A stretch of 64,000 nucleotides of DNA from an uncultured Ilumatobacter sp. (GTDB lineage: Bacteria > Actinomycetota > Acidimicrobiia > Acidimicrobiales > Ilumatobacteraceae): the NCBI GenBank assembly GCA_938091165.1, contig CALKNK010000015.1, positions 1 to 64,000 of the forward strand, in the 5' to 3' direction. Positions 33,680-42,516 of this stretch are shown here, piece by piece; the stretch's first letter is position 1; each line of letters starts with the position of its first letter. Below the pieces are notes generated by a model. That model saw only the letters and a list, made by a program, of their open reading frames with translations. It searched no databases and was not told the DNA's origin. The position numbers and the translations under genes were made by a program.

Positions 33680-35389
33680 ATGTCAACCGTCAACCTTCGC
33701 CCGTGGCAGCGCTCCGCGTTTGATCTCTTTCGCAAGACCACCGGCCCGGACTATTTGGCGGTGGCCACGCCTGGCGCTGGCAAGACAACGTTTGCGCTTG
33801 CCTGCGCCCGCGCTGAACTAGCCGACGAGAATCGACCGTTGATCGTCGTCGCTCCGACCAGCCACCTCAAGATCCAGTGGTCCCGTGCCGCGCACCGGAT
33901 GGGCCTGCAGCTTGATCCGGACTGGTCGCCCGGTGACGGTTTGGCCCGCGACGTGCACGGCCTGGTTACGACTTACCAGCAGCTAGCCATTGGTCACGCT
34001 TCGAAAAAGCTGGCCGGGCTCTCAGCAGAAGGATTCGTCATTCTCGACGAAATCCACCATGCTGGCTACGAGAAGGCTTGGGGTGACGGCGTCCGCAAAT
34101 CGTTCGGCCACGCGCACAAGCGGCTCTCGCTGTCGGGTACGCCGTTTCGCAGCGACGCCGCCCAGATTCCTTTCGTCCGCTACGACAACACCGCAGAAGG
34201 TGAATTGGCCCATGCCGATTACACGTACGGTTACGCCGAGGCGTTGCGCGACGGTGGCGTGGTGCGCCCGGTTTACTTTCCGCGCGTCGATGGGGAAATG
34301 GAGTGGACGTCGGCGTCCGGCGACATGGTGTCGGCCAACTTCCAGGACGAGCTGACCAAGGACCAGTCCTCGATGCGACTCCGTACGGCACTCAGCCTGG
34401 AAGGCGAGTGGATGCCTGCGGTCTTGAAGAAAGCCAACGACCAGCTCCGCAACATCCGCTCTGAGCAGTGCGACGCTGGTGGTCTGGTCATCGCCACCGA
34501 CCAGGATCACGCACAGCAGATAGCGCTATTGTTGCGCGACCGTTTCTGCGTGCCGGCCGACGTCGTTGTTAGTGATGATCCCGGCGCATCAGAGAAGATT
34601 GCCGAGTTCAGCGAGAACGACCGGCCGTGGCTGGTCTCGGTACGGATGGTGTCCGAGGGGGTCGACATCCCTCGACTGCGGGTGGGTGTGTTTGCCACCA
34701 CTACGTCTACCGAACTGTTCTTTCGTCAGGCAGTTGGCCGTTTTGTTCGCTGGCAAGCGGGCCGGCCGAGCCAGAAGGCCTACGTCTATATTCCAGACGA
34801 TCCCCGTCTGAGGGCTCACGCGTTTACCATCGCCGAGGCGCGACGCCATGTGCTGCGGCCGCCCGGTACCGGCGCCGACGAGTTCCAGCTTGACGATGGT
34901 CCCGAAAATCGGGTCGTCGAGGTCGACATGGAGCAAATGTCGTTGTTCTCCGTTGTTGCTTCAACGGCGACCGACATCACGATGCACACCGTCGGCGAGG
35001 ACGGCAAGCACCTTGATGGCATCGACTTCGAGATGAACTTCTCGCGCGAAGACCTTGGGATGGTCGCCTACGATGCTGAACCTGACCCGCCCGAACGGTT
35101 CTTCTCCGATGATCCGGCACTTGGTCTCGACTTGCCGGAGATTCCGACAGCAGCCGGGCTGATTCCGCTTGGTTCGATGAGTGTTGCCGAGACCAAGAAC
35201 GATCTCCGTACCCGTAACGCCCATGTCGCCAAGCGACTCGTCGACATCACCGGATGGGACCACTCCAAAGTGCAGGGCAAAATGAACCGTCTGGCTGGCG
35301 TGAACCGGGTGGCGGGTGCCACGAACGAACAACTGAGTCGGCGCTTGCGTTATGCCGAGAGCTGGCTTCGCCGCCTCCAGCGCACTTGA
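33680..35389 (+). CDS. DEAD/DEAH superfamily 2 helicase
   Basis: A 569-residue helicase-like ATPase resembling the XPB/type III restriction ResIII group. NLRPWQRSAFDLF (5-17) is the Q-like motif, ATPGAGKTTFAL (29-40) Walker A, VILDEIHHAG (about 120-129) the DEAH box, SLSGTPFRSD motif III, and VSEGVDIPRLRVGVFATTTS plus FFRQAVGRFVRW motifs V-VI. The C-terminal 180 residues are unassigned and end in a helix RLRYAESWLRRLQRT. Such proteins are common in actinobacteria and are presumed to act in DNA repair. The ATG at 33680 is preferred to TTG at 33659. Confidence 0.9.
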   Translation: MSTVNLRPWQRSAFDLFRKTTGPDYLAVATPGAGKTTFALACARAELADENRPLIVVAPTSHLKIQWSRAAHRMGLQLDPDWSPGDGLARDVHGLVTTYQQLAIGHASKKLAGLSAEGFVILDEIHHAGYEKAWGDGVRKSFGHAHKRLSLSGTPFRSDAAQIPFVRYDNTAEGELAHADYTYGYAEALRDGGVVRPVYFPRVDGEMEWTSASGDMVSANFQDELTKDQSSMRLRTALSLEGEWMPAVLKKANDQLRNIRSEQCDAGGLVIATDQDHAQQIALLLRDRFCVPADVVVSDDPGASEKIAEFSENDRPWLVSVRMVSEGVDIPRLRVGVFATTTSTELFFRQAVGRFVRWQAGRPSQKAYVYIPDDPRLRAHAFTIAEARRHVLRPPGTGADEFQLDDGPENRVVEVDMEQMSLFSVVASTATDITMHTVGEDGKHLDGIDFEMNFSREDLGMVAYDAEPDPPERFFSDDPALGLDLPEIPTAAGLIPLGSMSVAETKNDLRTRNAHVAKRLVDITGWDHSKVQGKMNRLAGVNRVAGATNEQLSRRLRYAESWLRRLQRT

Positions 35390-35568
35390 CAAGCTCGACA
35401 CTCATCACGCCACGCCCTTTACGAATCCCGCAGCAGCGCTCAAGTCGAGACCAAAATTGTGGGGAGAATGTCCTCTGGCGACGCCTTTCGTTCTCGTTCA
35501 TGGCAGGGGGAGGGCGCGCTACTGAGAATGAGATGCGAGGACGAGGCGACCAGGCGGCGGGGGACGGG

Positions 35569-35574
35569 TAGTGT
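35569..35574 (+). promoter_or_regulatory. -10 hexamer for leaderless IdeR-like gene
   Basis: TAGTGT ends 6 bases before the ATG at 35581; the intervening bases are AAAAGA, with no room for a ribosome binding site if transcription starts at the ATG. Confidence 0.5.
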
Positions 35575-35580
35575 AAAAGA

Positions 35581-36243
35581 ATGCCGAGCCCGGGTGAACA
35601 CCATCCAGCGTTCGAGGAGTACTGCGAGTGCATCTTCGAATTACAAGAAGACGACGTCGATGTCATTCAGGCCCGTATTGCTGAGCGGCTCCAGGTAAGC
35701 CGGCCAGCCGTCTCGGAAATGATGAGGCGTCTCGAGGCCGAGGGCCTGATCACCGGCGAAAAAGCAATTGTGCTCACCGCTGCTGGTGAGCGACTTGCTG
35801 AGCAGGTCGTGCGGCGCCATCGACTTGCTGAAAGGTTCCTCACTGACGTGTTAAAGCTGTCGTGGGCCGAGGCGCACCACGAGGCTGGCCGCTGGGAGCA
35901 TGTCATCAGTGATTCGGTCGAGCAAGCGATGGTCGAGTTGCTCGGTGGCCCGACCACTTGCCCACACGGCAATCCCATCCCCGGGTCTGGATACAAGGCG
36001 CGGCCAAATTCAGGTCCGTTGTCGAAAATTGCCGTCGGCGATGCCTTTACGGTTCGTCGCATAACCGAAGAACTCGAATTCAAACCAGGCCTCCTCGAAT
36101 TTCTTGAAGCATCAGCGATCCAGCCGGGCAACGTTGGGACAGTCACTGCGCTGTCACCCGATGGCACCTTGACCGTCGAAATTGAAGGACTTCATGTTGG
36201 AGTCGGCTTGTTCGCCAGCGAACGGATTTTGGTCACCACCTAA
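35581..36243 (+). CDS. metal-dependent regulator, DtxR/IdeR/MntR family
   Basis: A 220-residue iron- or manganese-sensing repressor. Winged helix: IQARIAERLQVSRPAVSEMM (about 29-48) and RRLEAEGLITGEKAIVLTAAGERLA. The dimerisation domain carries metal ligands in RRHRLAERFLTDVL, WAEAHHEAGRWEHVIS, and CPHGNPIPG. A C-terminal SH3/FeoA-like domain follows (about 140-220), so it is the long IdeR/DtxR form rather than the short MntR. The expected ligand is Fe(II). It overlaps the lipoprotein gene by one base, so both should be produced together, and the lipoprotein may relate to metal handling (inference). Confidence 0.93.
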   Translation: MPSPGEHHPAFEEYCECIFELQEDDVDVIQARIAERLQVSRPAVSEMMRRLEAEGLITGEKAIVLTAAGERLAEQVVRRHRLAERFLTDVLKLSWAEAHHEAGRWEHVISDSVEQAMVELLGGPTTCPHGNPIPGSGYKARPNSGPLSKIAVGDAFTVRRITEELEFKPGLLEFLEASAIQPGNVGTVTALSPDGTLTVEIEGLHVGVGLFASERILVTT

Positions 36244-36731
36244 TGTTTCGCAAACTGATGGTGGCGGGATGTTTGCTGCCGCTTGGTGCTTGTGCGACGA
36301 CGCTGAACGAACCAAATGCGGAAACGCCGCCATCAGCCGAAGTGAACGATATGCCAGAAAGTGGCGCGTCTGCACTCGACAGCGGAGAGCCGATCGATAA
36401 TACCGCCATCGTTGATGGCGGTGCATCAGCGACAACTATTGCGCTAACCGTCTCGGTGATGGACCTGCTTCCCGAAATGTCAATTGAGATAAGTCGCTTG
36501 GGATCACAGGTCGCCGAGGGCGGCGACTACAACGCGACACTTGTTCGAATCGAACAAATTTGGGAGCGTATTCGACCAGAGATCGAGCGGGACAGGCCCG
36601 AACTTCTCAACGGACTGAGTGCCGCCATCGTCATGGCCCGAACGGCGGTCGAGCGCACGCGCCCCGCCGATGCTGACAAAGCATTTAGCCTCCTCACAGA
36701 TTTAGTTGATCAGTTCACAGGCGACGGCTGA
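36243..36731 (+). CDS. predicted lipoprotein of unknown function
   Basis: A 162-residue secreted lipoprotein. The signal MFRKLMVAGCLLPLGAC ends in the lipobox LGAC with Cys17 as the lipidated residue. A disordered Ser/Pro/Asp/Glu-rich linker (about 18-70) leads to a helical domain (about 75-160) with regular heptad-like spacing (VRIEQIWERIRPEIERDRPELL). No family recognised; helical lipoproteins of this type can be periplasmic iron-binding or scaffolding proteins. Its ATG overlaps the IdeR-like stop (TAATG), a strong sign of co-translation. Confidence 0.85.
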   Translation: MFRKLMVAGCLLPLGACATTLNEPNAETPPSAEVNDMPESGASALDSGEPIDNTAIVDGGASATTIALTVSVMDLLPEMSIEISRLGSQVAEGGDYNATLVRIEQIWERIRPEIERDRPELLNGLSAAIVMARTAVERTRPADADKAFSLLTDLVDQFTGDG

Positions 36732-37414
36732 GGCCCAAGCGGCTCAGCCGTGAGCTTGTAGCCGCCGCAGCTGCGGGGTTCGTTGGGAGCAGCCCGTTCC
36801 CATTCTGAAAGAGAGCGCAGGCTGTTTACGTTGAGCCACGGTCAGTTGCAGGTTGACCTCTAGCTGGGTTGCTGTGGCCGGTCAAGGTGTTGTCGCATCT
36901 CGCTAAGCCTTGCCGAATCTCGAACAGTCATGCGCGATGTGTTCGCGAACGGAACGCCACGCCGTTGACGGTGCGCACGCAAGGTCCGCGCGATCCGGTC
37001 TTATCCCCGACGCAAGGATTGGCTGGTGGGTGACCTGGTAGATGTAGCAACCGTTTGATGTGGCATCGATGATTTCGTTGCCGACCGCCCTGCGCCAGTC
37101 TTTCGGCGGACTCTGACGATCTCACTTTCGACGACGGCAGTGCCGCGCCGGCCGAGACGGCTTGGGTCTCCGTTGAGGGCGATTCTGGAGGGCTGTGCAG
37201 AGGAGACTGCGATAGCATTGCGGTACTTGGACCGATTGGAGGTCAAGCCGGCATCGGCATCGGAACCCCCCAAAGTTAAGTCAATCTCAGATTACGGACC
37301 TAGTCCGACTTGTTGGACCGGTCGAAATGCGCTGGTCGAGAACGTGTTTGCGACGGTGTTTTGCCCTCGCCAGGGTGCAGTCACTGGCCCTCGCTCGTAA
37401 TGTGGTCATGACTC
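36732..37414. other. 683-base gap before the ccm operon
   Basis: No gene with a start is convincing. On the minus strand the frame 37121-36903 is open for 72 codons and reads like protein (SPPKDWRRAVGNEIIDATSN, then GCYIYQVTHQP) but has no start codon. Fragments in a second minus frame (to 37273) could be its displaced N-terminal part, as in a decayed gene. Near the ccm start, TAATGT (37398-37403) could be a -10 box, with 11 bases to the ATG of ccmA. Confidence 0.4.
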
Positions 37415-38167
37415 ATGAACGCATCTTTGAACCCATTCTCGTCTGCGTCGGCGACCGCAAACGACGATTCGACCGGTGGGGCTGCGCCGGACAATGCAGA
37501 GGCCGACGTGGTCATTGCCCTCGAGGGCGTGGTGGCGGTGCTCGGCAACTTCCCGGCGCTCGCCGGAGTGTCGCTCACGGTGCAGCGTGGTGAGATTGTG
37601 TTGCTCAAAGGCCCCAACGGAGCGGGCAAGACAACGCTCCTGCGGCTGTGTGCCGGGTTGCTGCCCGTCGAACGCGGCACTGCGTCGATCCTCGGGTTTG
37701 ACTTGGTGACGCAGCGGCAACTCGTTCGGCCGTACGTCGGTCTGCTCGGTCACCAGAACGGCCTCTACATTGACCTCAGCGTCCGGGAGAACGTCGAGTT
37801 TTGGGGACTCACAGTTGGTGCGTCTGCACAAGAAATCGCCAGCGCGATGTCTCGTATGGGCGTTGCGGAGCGGTTGGCCGATGTCTCGGTCCGCAAACTG
37901 TCAGCGGGACAGAAGCGCCGCACTTCGTTGGCTTGTCTCGTTGCTCGTCGCGCGCAGGTGTGGCTCCTCGACGAACCCCATGCCGGGCTCGACGCCGCAG
38001 GTCGGGACGAACTCGATGCCACGCTTGAGCAGGCTGCCCGTTCAGGTGCAACGATCCTCGTCGCCAGCCACGAACTCGAACGTGCCGGGGGACTGGCCAC
38101 CCGTTCAGTCGAGGTCGTCGCCGGGCAGGTCGTCACCGACACGAATGAACCGCGGGGGTCCGAATGA
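37415..38167 (+). CDS. ccmA: CcmA, ATPase of the haem-handling CcmABCD complex
   Basis: A 250-residue ABC ATPase, first gene of the cytochrome c maturation operon. An N-terminal extension of about 30 residues precedes the core. Walker A is GPNGAGKTTLLRL, the Q-loop LGHQNGLY, the signature VRKLSAGQKRRTSLA, Walker B VWLLDEPHAGLDA and the switch histidine SHELERAG. With CcmB, CcmC and CcmD it uses ATP to release haem-loaded CcmE. Its stop overlaps the ccmB start by 4 bases (ATGA). The assignment is secured by the eight Ccm genes that follow. Confidence 0.95.
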   Translation: MNASLNPFSSASATANDDSTGGAAPDNAEADVVIALEGVVAVLGNFPALAGVSLTVQRGEIVLLKGPNGAGKTTLLRLCAGLLPVERGTASILGFDLVTQRQLVRPYVGLLGHQNGLYIDLSVRENVEFWGLTVGASAQEIASAMSRMGVAERLADVSVRKLSAGQKRRTSLACLVARRAQVWLLDEPHAGLDAAGRDELDATLEQAARSGATILVASHELERAGGLATRSVEVVAGQVVTDTNEPRGSE

Positions 38168-38859
38168 ACACGGTCGCCGTCGCCCGCCTCATCGCAGCGA
38201 AAGACTTGCGCGTCGAACGACGGAGCAAGATCGTCACCAATCAGGTGCTGCCGTTCGCCGGTATCACCATGGTCAGCTTTGCGTTTGCGCTCGACAAGCA
38301 GAACGTGCTCGACACGGTGGCGCCGGGCCTGGTGTGGTTGGCGACCATGTTCAGCCTGCTCATCATCGTTCAGCGCACCTTTGCCATCGAGACCGATGAT
38401 GGTGCCCTTGACGCGATGCGAGTCGCCGGTGTCGACCCGCGCGCGATCTTCATCGGTAAGGCCATGGCGCTCGGCGTCCAGCTCCTGGTGCTCGAAGCGA
38501 TGCTGTTCGGCGCAGCAGTCATCTTCTACGGCGAGTCGATCCCGTCGGAGCACGCGTTTACCAGTGCTGTGCTCCTCGTCACCACCATGCTCTCCGCGAC
38601 GTGCGGCCTCGCCGCGGTGGGTACCCTGTACGGAGGCCTCGCCGCGGGGTTCAAAGGCAGCGAAACACTCCTTCCGCTGCTCACGCTTCCTGCGGTGGCG
38701 CCGGTCCTGATCGGAGCAACCAAAGCAGTCGAATCAGCGGTTGGCACGTCGGGTGCAGTGGTGTCAGAAGGCTGGCAATGGGTCGGCCTGCTGACTGCGT
38801 TCGCTGTGGCCGCCGTCGTCGGCGGAGCGCTGGCATTCGGACCCCTTATCGACGACTAG
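38164..38859 (+). CDS. ccmB: CcmB, membrane subunit of CcmABCD
   Basis: A 231-residue integral membrane protein with about six hydrophobic segments. The cytoplasmic ERRSKIVTNQVLPFAG near residue 20 and the RTFAIETDDGALDAMRVAG loop match the CcmB family. It partners CcmA. The end of the protein lies 85 bases before ccmC, the widest gap in the operon; that gap contains no second promoter I can defend. Confidence 0.94.
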   Translation: MNTVAVARLIAAKDLRVERRSKIVTNQVLPFAGITMVSFAFALDKQNVLDTVAPGLVWLATMFSLLIIVQRTFAIETDDGALDAMRVAGVDPRAIFIGKAMALGVQLLVLEAMLFGAAVIFYGESIPSEHAFTSAVLLVTTMLSATCGLAAVGTLYGGLAAGFKGSETLLPLLTLPAVAPVLIGATKAVESAVGTSGAVVSEGWQWVGLLTAFAVAAVVGGALAFGPLIDD

Positions 38860-38944
38860 ACGACCCAACCGCATCACCCAATCGCATAACTGAGCCACAC
38901 ACCGGCCACCGCAACTCCTACGGCCCCAAGACCACGGAAGCACG

Positions 38945-39790
38945 ATGACCACGATCGATCCAGCGAAAACCAAATACGATACCGAACGGGAGCCCGGCCC
39001 ACCCCAGCGACGCTCCACGGCAACTCGCGGCACGCGAATCATCGGCATCGGGGCGATCGTGGCGCTTGGTTGGCTCATCGCATTCGGCCTCGGTTTCTCG
39101 CCCGCTGATCGTGACCAACTCGAATCTGTGCGCATCCTGTACGTGCACGTGCCGACGATCTGGCTCGCCTACCTCGCATTCATCGTCACAGCGGTGTCCT
39201 CTGCGATGTATCTGTTCTCAAAGAAGAAGTCCTTGGGCTGGGATCGGGCGGCGGGTGCCAGCGCAGAAATCGGCGTCACCTTCGTCGCGGTCACCCTCGC
39301 GGTCGGCGCTATGTGGGGCCGCCTCACCTGGGGAGTTTTCTGGCAGTGGGATGCACGCCTCACCACAACGGCGCTCCTCTTCGTCACCTACATCGGGTAC
39401 CTCGCGGTCCGTCGTCTCGGTGGTAGCCACGAGCAGCGCGCGAAACGCTGCGCGGTGCTCGGCATGATCGCGGTTGTGGAGATCCCGCTGGTCCACTTCA
39501 GCGTCAAGATGTGGCGCAGCCTTCACCAGGAAGCGACGGTCGCAAACCTCGATGGCGATGCGAAGATGGATGGTCTGATGCTGTTCAGCCTGTTTGTCGG
39601 CGTCATGGCTTTCACCCTGCTGTACGTGTGGCTGATGCTGCACCGAACACGAGCGATGGCGATGGAAGACCTGCTCGAAGAGCGCGGCCTTGACGATGCG
39701 CTCGTCGCTCGGCGGGCTGAGGCTGCTGCAACAACGCCGCCACCAACATCAACGACGACATCAACGACGACGACAGGGAGTGATTCCTGA
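38945..39790 (+). CDS. ccmC: CcmC, haem-binding WWD-domain protein
   Basis: A 281-residue protein with six or so membrane helices. The haem-presenting WWD motif is WGRLTWGVFWQWDARLT (about 121-137), and conserved histidines flank it (YVHVPTIW and IPLVHFSVKMWRSLHQ). It loads haem on CcmE. After the last helix the protein has an unusual tail: an acidic segment, then a Thr/Ser/Pro-rich low-complexity run (about 264-281). GGAAG shortly before the ATG at 38945 is a proper ribosome site. The stop overlaps ccmD by one base. Confidence 0.96.
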   Translation: MTTIDPAKTKYDTEREPGPPQRRSTATRGTRIIGIGAIVALGWLIAFGLGFSPADRDQLESVRILYVHVPTIWLAYLAFIVTAVSSAMYLFSKKKSLGWDRAAGASAEIGVTFVAVTLAVGAMWGRLTWGVFWQWDARLTTTALLFVTYIGYLAVRRLGGSHEQRAKRCAVLGMIAVVEIPLVHFSVKMWRSLHQEATVANLDGDAKMDGLMLFSLFVGVMAFTLLYVWLMLHRTRAMAMEDLLEERGLDDALVARRAEAAATTPPPTSTTTSTTTTGSDS

Positions 39791-39924
39791 TGGAAGACGC
39801 CGGATTCATCCTCGGGAGCTACTTCTTGACCTTTGCGACGGTAGCGCTTTTCGCTTGGCGCACGGTTCGGTTGGGACGTAAGCTTGGCCAGCAGGTTCCT
39901 GACGACGAGAAGTACTGGCTCTGA
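39790..39924 (+). CDS. ccmD: CcmD, small haem exporter subunit
   Basis: A 44-residue single-pass membrane protein: a short polar N-terminus, a hydrophobic stretch about residues 6-24 (ILGSYFLTFATVALFAW), then a basic RTVRLGRKLG and polar end. This matches CcmD, which is needed to release holo-CcmE from CcmABC. It overlaps ccmC by one base (TGATG) and ccmE likewise, so position alone supports it. Easily missed because of its length. Confidence 0.9.
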   Translation: MEDAGFILGSYFLTFATVALFAWRTVRLGRKLGQQVPDDEKYWL

Positions 39925-40451
39925 TGACTGACGCCGATCTCCCCCCGTCGGACGACTCCATCGCCAACGACCTTGATCTCACACCTCGCATCAACGTCGA
40001 TGGCACGGCGGTCGCAAGCCGGCGCAAGCGCAACTGGCTGCCGATCCTGGTCCTCGCGTTGGTCGTTGTTGCTGGCGGTGTCATCGTGACCCAGTTCCTC
40101 ACATCTGCCGTTGACTACTACTGCAACGTGGACGAGATCAACGTGCGCGACGGGTGCGACGATGACCGACGGATCCGGCTGCAAGGGACCGTCGACGAAG
40201 GCTCGGTCGTGCGCTCCGACGGCGTCACCGTCTTTACGATCTCGTTCAACGGAGCTTCGTTGCCCGTCCGGTATGCGGGCGAGCCTGGAGGCATCTTCAA
40301 AGAGTGCATCCCGGTCGTGGTGCACGGCGTCATCGAAGAAGGTGCATTACAGGGCGATCGCGTTGAAGTGAAGCACTCCGACGAGTACGTGTCAGTTAAC
40401 GATGAGCGAGTGGTCGATGCGCAGGACCTTGGATGCGACGGCTCGGCGTGA
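39924..40451 (+). CDS. ccmE: CcmE, haem chaperone (cysteine-rich variant)
   Basis: A 175-residue membrane-anchored beta-barrel protein with a transmembrane helix near 38-58. RRIRLQGTVDEGSVVR is the conserved first strand pair, and the haem-attaching His151 with Tyr155 is in VEVKHSDEY, equivalent to the HxxxY motif. So it is the histidine, not the archaeal-type cysteine, form. Oddly it has four extra-membrane cysteines (67, 78, 128, 171), which could form two disulfides. It receives haem from CcmC and passes it to CcmF. Start ATG overlaps the ccmD stop. Confidence 0.94.
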   Translation: MTDADLPPSDDSIANDLDLTPRINVDGTAVASRRKRNWLPILVLALVVVAGGVIVTQFLTSAVDYYCNVDEINVRDGCDDDRRIRLQGTVDEGSVVRSDGVTVFTISFNGASLPVRYAGEPGGIFKECIPVVVHGVIEEGALQGDRVEVKHSDEYVSVNDERVVDAQDLGCDGSA

Positions 40452-40491
40452 GCGTGGTCACCTTGTGCCAGGCACAACGTGACCGGATGAC

Positions 40492-42516
40492 ATGATCGCA
40501 GCGTCGCTCAACGGCGCGTTCGGACGCGCCGGAGTGATGTTGATGTTCGGCGCATCGGTGTTCGGCGCACTGGCCGTGCTGTACGGCATCCGGAAGGGTG
40601 ACACGAAGCTGCTCAAACAGAGCCCCCGGTACGCGTGGCTCGCGTTCGGTGGCATCTTGCTTGCGTGCGTGATGATGCAGCGTGCGTTGATTACCCGCGA
40701 CTTCTCGCTCGCTTACGTCCAGCAGGTCGGCTCAGCCGATACGCCGGCGCTCTACAACTTTGCGGCGATGTGGTCGGCGCTTGAAGGCTCGATCTTGCTG
40801 TGGGCACTCGTGCTCGCGGGCTTCACCGCCGCAGTCGCCTGGCGGTTCCGAAAGAACACCGACGACCCGTTGGTTGGATGGGCGCTCATCGTGATGTTCG
40901 TGATCACTGCGTTCTTCGCCATGATCAGCCTCGGCCCAGCTGATCCGTTTGCCAACGGAGCGGTCGGCGTGACGAGCGGGCCGGGTCCAAACCCGCTGCT
41001 GCAAAACCACATCCTCGTGCTGTTCCACCCGCCGATCCTGTATCTCGGTTTCGTCGGGTTCACCGTGCCCTTCGCTTTTGCGATTGCGGCGTTGGTCACT
41101 GGACGCCTCGGCGAGGGATGGCTGCTCGAGACGCGGCGCTGGGCGCTGTTCTCCTGGGCGTTCCTCACGGTCGGTATTCTGCTTGGCGGCTGGTGGAGCT
41201 ACGAGGTGCTCGGCTGGGGTGGCGTCTGGGCGTGGGACCCCGTCGAGAACGCTTCGCTGCTCCCGTGGCTGACCGGAACTGCCTACATCCACTCCGTGTT
41301 GGTGCAGGAGCGTCGGGGCATGCTGCGCGTCTGGAATCTGAGCCTGTTGGTCGCAACATTCTCGCTGACCATCCTCGGCACATTCCTCACCCGTTCAGGA
41401 GTGATCGAGTCGGTGCATGCGTTTGGTGATGGGCCGGTCGGAGCATGGTTCCTTGCCTTCTTCGGTCTGATCGTGGTGGTTTCGCTCGGGCTCATTGCGT
41501 GGCGTGGCGACCGCCTGCGCTCACCGGGCGCAATCGATTCCCCGTTGTCTCGAGAAGGCGCGTTCCTCGCCAACAACGTCATGTTCACCGTGTTCGCCTT
41601 CGTCGTCCTGTTGGGCACGATCTTCCCCTTGCTTGTCGAGGCCCTCGATGATCGACGCACCATCGTTGGCGCGCCCTACTTCGACAGATTGACGATGCCC
41701 ATCGGGCTCGTGTTGCTCTTCCTGATGGGCGTCGCACCGGTGCTGCCGTGGCGCAAGGCAAGCCAAGAATTGCTGCGCAAACGACTCTTCTGGCCGGCCT
41801 GGACCGGCGCGGCGTCACTCGTTCTCGCGGTCATGGTCGGTGCGACGGGCTGGGCTCCACTGGTTGCGTTTGGCATGGCCGGATTCGCGACTGGAGCTGC
41901 GCTGCGACAGCTCGCGCTCGCCACTCGTCGGCAAGGCTGGCGCGGGTTCGTGGGTCGAGCAAATGGCGGGATGATCGTCCACCTCGGCGTCATCATGATC
42001 GCCGTTGCGCTTGCTTCGTCGAACAGCTTCACGCATGCGACCCGACTCCAGCTCGAACAGGGCGTGGAACAGGAGTGGCAAGGTCACACCTTCCGCTTGG
42101 AATCGGTACGCGAGAACGTCAACGACGCCGGAAGCGAAAGTGCATTGGAAGCTCGAGTGCTGCTCGACGACTCGAAGGTCATCGTTCCAGCGATCACCAC
42201 GTATCTGAATATGGGTATCGACGTGCCGACGCCAGGCGTCCGGACGGGCTTGACCAACGATGTGTACCTGACACTTGAACAAGGGGCCCAGCCTGGCGAC
42301 ACGTCGGTGTCGATTCAGGCGTTCATCCGACCGATGATCCTCTGGCTGTGGATTGGCGGGTTGGTGATGGCGCTCGGAACGCTGTTGTCGGCCTTCCCTG
42401 GGTCCAAACGTCGGCGGGCAACCGATCCGGTGTCGGCACCGATTCCAACGGGAGTCACTGTTGCAGCGGCCTCCGATGGCGAGCCGGAATCTGAATCCGC
42501 TGGGGCATCGGCATGA
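40492..42516 (+). CDS. ccmF: CcmF, cytochrome c haem lyase subunit
   Basis: A 674-residue polytopic protein, normal length for CcmF. The WWD domain is GWWSYEVLGWGGVWAWDPVE (about 232-251), with conserved histidines around it (NHILVLFHPPILY before and YIHSVLVQERRG after). The final extramembrane domain and last helix (MILWLWIGGLVMALGTLLSAFPG) are typical. With CcmH/CcmI it attaches haem to the CxxCH of apocytochromes outside the membrane. Its stop overlaps the ccmG start (ATGA). Confidence 0.96.
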   Translation: MIAASLNGAFGRAGVMLMFGASVFGALAVLYGIRKGDTKLLKQSPRYAWLAFGGILLACVMMQRALITRDFSLAYVQQVGSADTPALYNFAAMWSALEGSILLWALVLAGFTAAVAWRFRKNTDDPLVGWALIVMFVITAFFAMISLGPADPFANGAVGVTSGPGPNPLLQNHILVLFHPPILYLGFVGFTVPFAFAIAALVTGRLGEGWLLETRRWALFSWAFLTVGILLGGWWSYEVLGWGGVWAWDPVENASLLPWLTGTAYIHSVLVQERRGMLRVWNLSLLVATFSLTILGTFLTRSGVIESVHAFGDGPVGAWFLAFFGLIVVVSLGLIAWRGDRLRSPGAIDSPLSREGAFLANNVMFTVFAFVVLLGTIFPLLVEALDDRRTIVGAPYFDRLTMPIGLVLLFLMGVAPVLPWRKASQELLRKRLFWPAWTGAASLVLAVMVGATGWAPLVAFGMAGFATGAALRQLALATRRQGWRGFVGRANGGMIVHLGVIMIAVALASSNSFTHATRLQLEQGVEQEWQGHTFRLESVRENVNDAGSESALEARVLLDDSKVIVPAITTYLNMGIDVPTPGVRTGLTNDVYLTLEQGAQPGDTSVSIQAFIRPMILWLWIGGLVMALGTLLSAFPGSKRRRATDPVSAPIPTGVTVAAASDGEPESESAGASA

